A DNA stretch of 11,859 bases from NCBI GenBank assembly GCA_023265495.1, contig JAHFTP010000036.1:1-11859 (forward strand), given 5' to 3'. Origin of the DNA: Chlamydiota bacterium. Its GTDB lineage: Bacteria; Chlamydiota; Chlamydiia; Chlamydiales; Rhabdochlamydiaceae. The notes below the pieces were generated by a model. That model saw only the letters and a list, made by a program, of their open reading frames with translations. It was not told where the DNA came from and made no database searches. The translations under genes and the position numbers were made by a program. Positions 1-6,700 of this stretch are shown here, in pieces; the stretch's first letter is position 1; every line of letters begins with the position of its first letter.

Positions 1-844
1 TACTGTGATGCCTTCCACAATACCCTATGGCTTCACCCTGTTCTAATTTATTTAACAGGAAAATATCCCCTTTTTGCGTAGTCAAGATTTTGGCATAGGC
101 TTGCATAATATGTTGAATCTCCGGATGCGTGCAAAAGAAAGGGATCGCCACATCTCTGATATAACGGGCGGTTTCTGATGTCTCATCCTCTGTAATGATA
201 TGAGATAAAATGCATTCGGAAAGAGTTGTTATCGGCCCTGTATGCAGGCGCCCCCCTTCTAGACGCAGTTGGTATTTTTCTGTTGTAAGATAGTCCTCTG
301 CCACTAGAATGAGCTCACGGGCATCAGCTATAGAGATGTTATGCGTGCAGGCCTTAATCAGAGCCAGGGCCGCTGTCTTCTCCTTTAACGTAGAGCAGGA
401 ATCAATCAGCTTTCGATATCTCTGTTGCAAGGATTGCAACGAAGATCCCTTACTTGCCAGATAAGTTTCGACAGTTTCTACGCATCGTAGGTGGGGTTTT
501 GTATTAAACCGCTTAAAGGCGTTCTTCACAGTGTTCTCAGAGATCCCGGATCCGTCAAACAATCCCCTAACCATGCTAAACAGTTGAAAAATCTCTTCTT
601 GCTTTTGGACTGTCAAATAGGTAAGCACCTGAGGCTGAGAAGGCATTACGCTGTCTGTGTCTATAGCATCAGTTCTTGATGGTATGGAACCTGAAAAAGA
701 CTTCCTTAGCACTCCTTCGATACGGAGATCTTCAAGCATGGGGAAAGATGCTCTGCGGCCCGAACTTAACGAACCGGAACCATTTGTTTCCTCTAAAATA
801 CCGGAAGTAGACCAATGTCCTTTCGGAGACAGTGCTTCAGTCAT
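1..844 (-). CDS. Unrecognised protein, 3' end missing (at least 281 residues)
   Basis: The minus strand is open from an ATG at 844-842 to the left edge, 281 codons without a stop, so the gene continues beyond position 1. A good Shine-Dalgarno sequence (AAAGGTGAAG, 860-851) lies 6 nt upstream of the ATG, which supports this start. The first 70 or so residues are rich in Ser and Gly and probably disordered (starting MTEALSPKGH). From about residue 78 the protein becomes helical and mixed in charge, with leucine-rich stretches such as LQSLQQRYRKLID (about 136-148). No signal peptide, membrane segment or catalytic motif is visible. A disordered Ser-rich N-terminus followed by a helical body is common among chlamydial secreted proteins, but that is only a resemblance. 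I do not recognise the family. Confidence is high that it is a gene and none is claimed for function. Confidence 0.8.
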   Translation of the reverse strand, partial: MTEALSPKGHWSTSGILEETNGSGSLSSGRRASFPMLEDLRIEGVLRKSFSGSIPSRTDAIDTDSVMPSQPQVLTYLTVQKQEEIFQLFSMVRGLFDGSGISENTVKNAFKRFNTKPHLRCVETVETYLASKGSSLQSLQQRYRKLIDSCSTLKEKTAALALIKACTHNISIADARELILVAEDYLTTEKYQLRLEGGRLHTGPITTLSECILSHIITEDETSETARYIRDVAIPFFCTHPEIQHIMQAYAKILTTQKGDIFLLNKLEQGEAIGYCGRHHS

Positions 845-1006
845 AAAAAACTTCACCTTTAGTTGTCTTATTTGCTATGTTGAACTCGATAATCTAGCGC
901 AATATCTCCACATGAGAAGTCATCCAAGACAGATTGTTATTAATAATTTCAAGCTAATTATACATAATTTCATAATTAAATTTAACCAAATGTTGGCGCT
1001 AATTTA

Positions 1007-1039
1007 AAATTTCCGATTTCTCCAAAATAGAAATTTCCG
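1007..1039. repeat. Direct repeat AAATTTCCG, two copies
   Basis: AAATTTCCG occurs at 1007-1015 and again at 1031-1039, start points 24 nt apart, just upstream of the transposase remnant. The copies could be protein-binding sites or part of an old insertion-sequence end. In AT-rich DNA a chance origin is possible. Confidence 0.4.
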
Positions 1040-1071
1040 GTTATGGCATTAAAAGAATAGCCAGCCATAAC
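1040..1071 (+). repeat. 8-bp inverted repeat upstream of transposase remnant
   Basis: GTTATGGC (1040-1047) and GCCATAAC (1064-1071) are perfect reverse complements separated by 16 nt. The right arm ends 1 nt before a consensus Shine-Dalgarno AGGAGG (1073-1078). The hairpin could control translation of the remnant or be a leftover of the insertion-sequence end. Confidence 0.45.
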
Positions 1072-1083
1072 TAGGAGGTTTTT

Positions 1084-1375
1084 ATGAGTGGAGTTATCAT
1101 TATGAAAAAGAAAGACTTAGAGAAGATTAAGGTCATGGAGCTATCAAAGAAAAAACTACTCACCCAAGCTGGGGCCGCCAGGCGATTAAACCTGACAGAT
1201 CGCCAGATTAGAAATATTTTTAAACGATACCAACAGTCTGGAGATGAGTGGGTTATATCCAAACAATTAGGCCGGCCAAGCAGGATTAGATCATAAACAG
1301 CTTATTGTCAATAGATTAAAAAATGATCTCATCTTGATTTTTGGCCAAATTCCACAAAAGTGTCATCTACACTAG
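1084..1375 (+). pseudogene. Broken ISNCY-like transposase, N-terminal helix-turn-helix only
   Basis: The readable ORF (1084-1296, 70 codons) starts with ATG 5 nt after a perfect AGGAGG (1073-1078). Residues 7-68 form a transposase-type helix-turn-helix: LTQAGAARRLNLTDRQIRNIFKRYQQSGDEW, ending in a G-R-P-S motif at 64-67. This is the layout of the N-terminus of ISNCY-family transposases, whose full proteins are several times longer. The frame closes at TAA 1294-1296. In the +1 frame, translation continues from about 1280 to TAG 1373-1375 as LDHKQLIVNRLKNDLILIFG. This resembles the next block of the family, a helix leading to an F-G-P-like turn. That points to a one-base frameshift near 1280 followed by loss of the catalytic C-terminus. 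It is therefore probably a dead insertion-sequence remnant, although the short ORF could still make a small DNA-binding protein. The family call rests on recalled motif order. Confidence 0.65.
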
Positions 1376-1392
1376 ACAAAATAACACAAAAA

Positions 1393-1412
1393 CTGTAATG
1401 TATAGATTACAG
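1393..1412 (+). promoter_or_regulatory. 7-bp inverted repeat at ATPase leader (candidate operator or hairpin)
   Basis: CTGTAAT (1393-1399) and ATTACAG (1406-1412) are perfect reverse complements with a 6-nt spacer. The element ends 3 nt before the GGAG ribosome binding site (1416-1419) of the ATPase gene at 1427. It could be a dimeric repressor site or an RNA hairpin that limits ribosome access. No partner protein can be assigned. Confidence 0.5.
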
Positions 1413-1426
1413 TATGGAGCTATACC

Positions 1427-2629
1427 ATGTTAGAAGATCTCATCTCACTGCATCAAGAAGTGATGGCAACAACACCGACCGCCATTAAGCGCTATCTTTA
1501 CTCTAAAATTAACTGGAAAAGTAGTGGGCTTTGCATCTTGGGAGATAGGGGAGTGGGGAAAACAACCCTACTTTGCCAGAACCTCTTAGACAGATATAGA
1601 ACTCCGGATAAAGCCCTTTATCTTTCGGCAGACCATGTCAGTGTCGTCTCTTATGGCTTGGTGAATATCGCAAAGGGGTTTTTTTCTTATGGCGGTGAAG
1701 CTCTTTATATTGACGAAGTTCACAAATATCCCAATTGGACCACTGAGATAAAAAACATCATTGACACATATAAGGGACGGCAGATTGTTTTTTCTGCAAG
1801 CTCCTCTTTGGATTTAAGCAAGAGTAAAGCGGATCTTTCAAGACGTGTAGTATATCATGAGCTGCTGGGACTTTCATTTCGTGAATATCTACTTTTAGCG
1901 AAGAACATAGAGAGCCCTGCATGGACTCTCTCAGAGATTATCACAGATCACGTATCCATCGCTTCTAGATTTACCTCTATTCCTATTTTGAAGTTTTTTA
2001 AAGAGTATTTGCACCATGGATATTATCCCTTTTTTATGGAAGGATTGGAAGATTATCTATCTAAAGTTCATAACGTTATTGAAAAAGTCCTCTTTGAGGA
2101 CATCGCTGTTGTTTACAATCTAAAGCAAACAACTCTACCTATTTTAAAGCGCATTTTGTGGCTTGTAGCCACTGCTAATGGTTTGATTCCTAATATTGAC
2201 AAAATAAGCAAAAACCTAGGGATCTCTCGTGAAATGGTCTATAACTGCATGGAATATCTTAGCAGCTCAGGTTTGTTAAACAATCTCTTTCCTTCCGGTA
2301 AAGGAAATGCCTTAATACGCAAACCAGGCAAAATCTATCTTAACAATGTCAACTTACTGCACGCCATTCATGGTTCATTAAAACTAGAAAACGACATAGG
2401 AGCCATTAGAGAAACTTTTTTTGTTAATCAAGTGAGCAGCATACACAAAGTTGCAGCACATGACAAAGGAGACTTTCTGATAGATGATAAACATGTCATC
2501 GAAGTAGGTGGTAAAAGCAAAAATGGCAGACAAATTCGAGGAGAGCAGCAGGCCTATTTGGCCGTTGATGACAGTAAAATCGGCTTTGGGAAAAAGATTC
2601 CCCTCTACCTTTTTGGATTCCTCTATTAG
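1427..2629 (+). CDS. AAA+ ATPase of the AAA_14/DUF4143 family
   Basis: This is a complete 400-residue cytosolic P-loop ATPase with no signal peptide. Walker A is GDRGVGKTT (39-47), Walker B is ALYIDEVH (92-99), and SASSS (123-127) fits the sensor position. LSFREYL (149-155) is the hallmark linker of the family. Residues about 255-286 look like a winged helix, with ISREMVYNCMEYLSSSGL typical of the family's DUF4143 part. The C-terminus (DFLIDDKHVIEVGGK, D349/E359/K363) resembles a PD-(D/E)xK nuclease fold of unproven activity, and the protein ends in the family-typical PLYLFGFLY. The start is supported by GGAG 7 nt upstream. These ATPases are abundant in Bacteroidetes and amoeba symbionts, often in variable regions; their cellular role is unsettled. 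The transposase remnant immediately upstream suggests lateral arrival. It converges with the methyltransferase gene, 23 bp apart. Confidence 0.9.
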   Translation: MLEDLISLHQEVMATTPTAIKRYLYSKINWKSSGLCILGDRGVGKTTLLCQNLLDRYRTPDKALYLSADHVSVVSYGLVNIAKGFFSYGGEALYIDEVHKYPNWTTEIKNIIDTYKGRQIVFSASSSLDLSKSKADLSRRVVYHELLGLSFREYLLLAKNIESPAWTLSEIITDHVSIASRFTSIPILKFFKEYLHHGYYPFFMEGLEDYLSKVHNVIEKVLFEDIAVVYNLKQTTLPILKRILWLVATANGLIPNIDKISKNLGISREMVYNCMEYLSSSGLLNNLFPSGKGNALIRKPGKIYLNNVNLLHAIHGSLKLENDIGAIRETFFVNQVSSIHKVAAHDKGDFLIDDKHVIEVGGKSKNGRQIRGEQQAYLAVDDSKIGFGKKIPLYLFGFLY

Positions 2630-2652
2630 TAAGACATAAGCCTCAAATAGAC

Positions 2653-3618
2653 CTATCTTTTTGTGATGGTAATGACAAGCGCCTTTTTTGCTTTGTAATA
2701 GTCGCAGCTTAGAGGGGGATCGACTTCGATCTCCTTTTCCTCATAGTCGAGAAAGGGATTCGTGATGATCTTTTCCACAAAGATAGGATCTTGGTATTTG
2801 GAAGTAGGATCGCTTAAGTAGCAAGAAAAGCGAGAGCCCGGCCTCATGTGAAAGTTTAGACATTCTTCTAAAAAGGAAAAAAATCTGTCTCCCCGTCTAT
2901 TAAAGGAGATTTTTTGTTTTATCTTCGGTGTTTTTTCCACCTCTTCTTTAGTGACCATGCCTTTATCTTGTAAAATAGTGAGCCATCTCGTTTCTTGCTC
3001 AGCAGTGATCTGTCCGCTTGTTGCTAGCTCTGCTACAAAGGGAAGAAATTGCGAAGGGGTGAACAATGAGCTATTTTCTAGCTCAGAGAGTAAAAAGAAA
3101 AAATCCTCATCTGCGTATTTCGTTTGTTTAAGTTCCGGAAGACTACTATGTATTCGCTCAACGAGTTGATTGCCTTGTTTCACAATCAGAGCAGATGTTT
3201 GCGACTCCTTTTCCATTGTATCTAATTGCTGCTCACTCTCCAGCGGGTAGTCATCAAAAAAGATGGCATCAAAGATGCCAAGGTCCTTGATAGCCTTTTG
3301 CCAGGTGCCCTGCACCAAAATAACGTTATTGTGGGATAAAGCCCACATCTTTGCCTTTTCCAGCACCACAGGATGAAATTCTATAATCGTATGACTTGCA
3401 GGAGCATATTTTTGTATTTGATCAGCAGAGTACCCACAGCCAAAACCCACTTCTAATACATCGCCAAATGGCTTTAGCGCATCGATGCATGCTTCCATGT
3501 ACGGCTTTTCCCAATGCATCATCACCTGGAATTTTCCATCCTTGCGAAGAACCTCTTCTCCATTTTCATCCAACCCATATTCCATCTGACACTGATAATC
3601 TACTTCTTTGCCACTCAT
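2653..3618 (-). CDS. SAM-dependent methyltransferase, GAMT-like, with internal insertion
   Basis: This is a cytosolic class I methyltransferase of 321 residues. The N-terminus (VMMHWEKPYMEACIDAL, 32-48) and SAM-binding motif I (VLEVGFGCGYSA, 54-65), with acidic E80 ending strand 2 (HTIIE), match guanidinoacetate and arginine N-methyltransferase relatives. FDDYPLE (121-127) corresponds to the conserved D-x-Y-P-L of GAMT, and the end (PPLSCDYYKAKKALVITITK, 301-320) matches the GAMT C-terminal strands. Between about 131 and 240 there is an extra, mostly helical, charged block absent from GAMT proteins; the usual helix and strand resume at RFFSFLEECLNFHMRPGSRF (245-264). The natural substrate is unknown; GAMT activity itself should not be assumed. 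The ATG at 3618 is preceded by GGGAG 5 nt upstream and by a promoter. It is divergent from the secretin operon. Confidence 0.85.
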   Translation of the reverse strand: MSGKEVDYQCQMEYGLDENGEEVLRKDGKFQVMMHWEKPYMEACIDALKPFGDVLEVGFGCGYSADQIQKYAPASHTIIEFHPVVLEKAKMWALSHNNVILVQGTWQKAIKDLGIFDAIFFDDYPLESEQQLDTMEKESQTSALIVKQGNQLVERIHSSLPELKQTKYADEDFFFLLSELENSSLFTPSQFLPFVAELATSGQITAEQETRWLTILQDKGMVTKEEVEKTPKIKQKISFNRRGDRFFSFLEECLNFHMRPGSRFSCYLSDPTSKYQDPIFVEKIITNPFLDYEEKEIEVDPPLSCDYYKAKKALVITITKR

Positions 3619-3644
3619 AACACTCCCAAATTGTCTTTTTTTTT

Positions 3645-3673
3645 AGTATACCGACAGGAAAAATCTTTGTCGT
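3645..3673 (-). promoter_or_regulatory. Predicted promoter of the methyltransferase gene
   Basis: On the minus strand, ACGACA (3673-3668, 4/6 to the -35 consensus) and TATACT (3650-3645, 5/6 to the -10 consensus) are 17 bp apart. The expected transcript start is about 20 nt before the ATG at 3618. Confidence 0.5.
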
Positions 3674-3762
3674 CCGGTTTTTTTCACAACATTTCAAACT
3701 TCCGTTTACAATAATCCAAAGAGTATTTTAGGATTCCAAACATACTTATAAGTTTGCGCACA

Positions 3763-3768
3763 TATAAT
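3763..3768 (+). promoter_or_regulatory. Predicted -10 box (TATAAT) of the secretin operon
   Basis: A perfect TATAAT lies 28 nt before the ATG at 3796. No convincing -35 is seen 16-18 bp upstream, so the promoter may need an activator or another sigma factor. If real, it sits downstream of the possible TTG start at 3754 and so argues against that start. Confidence 0.45.
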
Positions 3769-3795
3769 AATTTATTTTATGGGGCATCTAAGACT

Positions 3796-6700
3796 ATGAT
3801 GCGTTTCTTAACAAAACCTTCGAAGCAGATCTCTAGAGCACTTCTTTGGGCTTCTTGCATCAATTTTTTAAGTCCGAATATCTGCTACACGCAGCAACTG
3901 GAAGGAAGTACTGTGGCAGATACTTCTAAGGAAAGTGTCGACTCTGACTACCAACCCTCCTATGATGCGACGGAAGAGTTGGCCGCTTACACTGTCAATT
4001 TTAACAATGTGCCCATTATTGAAGTCATCCGTTTTATCAGTAAAATCACGAACACGAACTTCGTATTTCAAGAGCAAGATCTACAATTTACTGTGACCAT
4101 TGTCTCAGAAGAGCCTATAGCCGTAAAAAACATCCTCTCTGCACTCATTCAAGTCCTACGCATCCATGATTTGAGCCTTCTAGAGCAAGATAATAACATT
4201 GTCATTAGCAAGAATCCGGCCGTGACACAGCTGCCCACTATTGTATCTAGCGACTCCCCCGACTCTATTAATACCACGTCTGCGCTGGTGACAAGAATCT
4301 TTCGCATAAAAAATGCCAACGTTGGCTCTATCGCTTCCATCGTCAAGCCCTTTACTTCACAGTCTGCTTTGGTAGAAGTGTCTAATGAGACAAAACAGCT
4401 GATCGTTACTGATATCATCACTAATGTAGATAAGATCGCCACGCTTCTTGCAAGCTTGGATACTCCCCATACATCGCTGGATATCGAATCCTATGCTGTA
4501 AGAAACATTTCCCCTGCAGACGTCATTTCCTTAACCCATCAGATTCTCTCTCCCTTCACTGAAGGGAATCCTCTTATTTTGGTCCCCCAGACAGAAACGA
4601 ATACGATATTCATCGTCTCCACTCCGCATCTCATAGAGAGAGCCTTGGCGGTTATGGAGGACATAGATGCGCCTGCAAAGCCCGTTGTAGTAGGGCAAAA
4701 GCCCGGCGCGCAACAGATCGTTCACATCTATAAAATCGTAAATAAAGCCCCTGCAGACGTCGTCTCTTCGCTAGAAGAAATCGCCGACCAACTCGAGATA
4801 AGCAATGCCACAGGAAATGGCGCTATCATCACCTCTTTAAAAAATGTGAAATACATCCAAGACACCAATTCTTTACTTTTCATATCTGACGATGCCTCCT
4901 GGACACAGATACACGAAATCCTCTCAGGCATCGATACGGCGCCGCTCGTCCATCCTGCAAGCAAAAGCGGTTTTTTTATTTATAAAATCCAATACAGCTC
5001 CCCGGACGAGTTAGAAGACACTCTCCATCAGCTCGCTTCCACCATTGGAGACAAGGACCTCATTGCCACTATAAACAATGTGCAATGGATCAAAGAAAAT
5101 AACTCTCTTGTATTTAGCGGACCCCAGGCCGCCATCGATAAAATCAAAGATATTTTGCCCACCATCGATGTGGCGGAACCTAACAAGAGCGTGCTATCCA
5201 AGGGCCATTTTCTCATTTACACCCCTAAATACCAAAAGGGAGATGAGCTCCAATCTGAACTTGAGGAGATGTCAGTCAACTTAAAAAATTCAGGCCTGAG
5301 CAACGCTAGTTTACTTAGCACCATCGACTCGATGAAGTGGGTCCCCTCGACCAATTCTCTTATCTTCACAGGCGATGATGAGTCGTTACAACACATCCAA
5401 GGCATCTTAGCCACGATCGACTCCCCAACACCTGCGGCCCTGGCTACCCAGACATTTATCTATAGGCCGGTCTACGCGTCAGAAGATCAGCTCCAAGAAG
5501 CTTTAGAGCGTTTTGCCCAAACTTTAGATACGACTAACGTCTCAGACCAAAATCTCTACGAAGCCATCCACTCCTTGCAGTGGGTCTCCGAAAGCCAGTC
5601 TTTTGTCTTCAGAACGGATCCCAACACCCTCGTCAGACTCAAAGAGACGCTGGCTAGCCTAGACAACCCGCAAGGGCTCACCGGCGGTGTGACGCGCGGC
5701 TTTTTCCTCTACAAGTTAAAGCATGCGCCGGGAAACGTCGTCATCGAAAACTTAGAAAACTTAGCAGCCAATCTCCCAACAGCAGATATCTCTAATAAAA
5801 ATCTGGCTAAATCTATAGAGAGCCTCAAGTGGATCAAAGAGAACAACTCTATCCTCATTAGCGGCTCCCAAATTACCATAGAGCAAGTCAAAGGACTCAT
5901 CAGCGAGTTTGACATAGCAGCATTAGCTTCTGTTCCCACTCCAAAATCAGAGTTTTTTATTTATAAACCTGTCAACCAATCTGCTGAGAGCATACAAGAG
6001 TCTTTGACCAACTTGTCTGATGATTTAGAAAATTCCGGACTGATCGACACGGACCTCTTCCATGCTCTTAACTCAGTGAAATATGTTCCTGTAACCAACT
6101 CACTGCTCTTCACGGGAACGCCGGAGTCCCTAGCTAAAGTCAAAGGAGTCCTTGTCAATATTGATGTTGCCACCCCATCAAAAACACCGATCCAGACCAT
6201 TGGCAATACGACATTCCTTGTATATAAAATAAAGAATGCAACGCCCTCAATGCTCATACAATCTCTAAAAAACCTTACAGAGGAACTACAGAATTCTAAC
6301 GTACAGGACAAAGAGTTAGCTGACAGTTTAAATAGCGCGCGTTTTGTTAAAGACACGAATTCTTTGTTGTTCACCGGCTCCAATGAAACCCTCGCCCGCG
6401 TAGAGCCCCTCGTCGAGAGGTTTGACGTGGCAGCCCCTACTGCCCCCATAAGAGAGCAAACTTCTACGTATGTCGTCTACTCGCCAAAATACCAATCCGG
6501 ACAAGAGCTGATCAACATCCTCTGTGATTTCATGCAGAACTTGATGAACTCCGGCATATCAGATACGGGCCTATTCGACTCCATTAACCACTTAAAATAC
6601 ATTTCGAAAACGAATTCCCTGCTGGTTTCAGGAGATCAAGATTCCATTACCAAAGTTATGGAACTACTTTCCAAATTCGATATTCCCAGCAAAGAATCTG

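Noticed and set aside
862..960. Promoter for the unrecognised minus-strand gene
   Set aside because: TTGGAT with a poor -10 at 17 bp is the best pair seen, too weak to annotate.
657..1007. Plus-strand open frame of 116 codons
   Set aside because: Its first half is antisense to the better-supported gene at 1-844 (long open frame plus good ribosome binding site), and the rest runs into AT-rich intergenic DNA.
3754..3795. TTG start for the secretin, 14 codons upstream
   Set aside because: It lies before the likely -10 box, adds residues not typical of a signal peptide, and has no clear Shine-Dalgarno sequence.
5961..6449. Minus-strand open frame of 162 codons, and a series of others antisense to the secretin gene
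   Set aside because: They follow the codon phase of the repeated coding domains, have no ribosome binding sites or family motifs, and lie wholly inside a well-supported gene.
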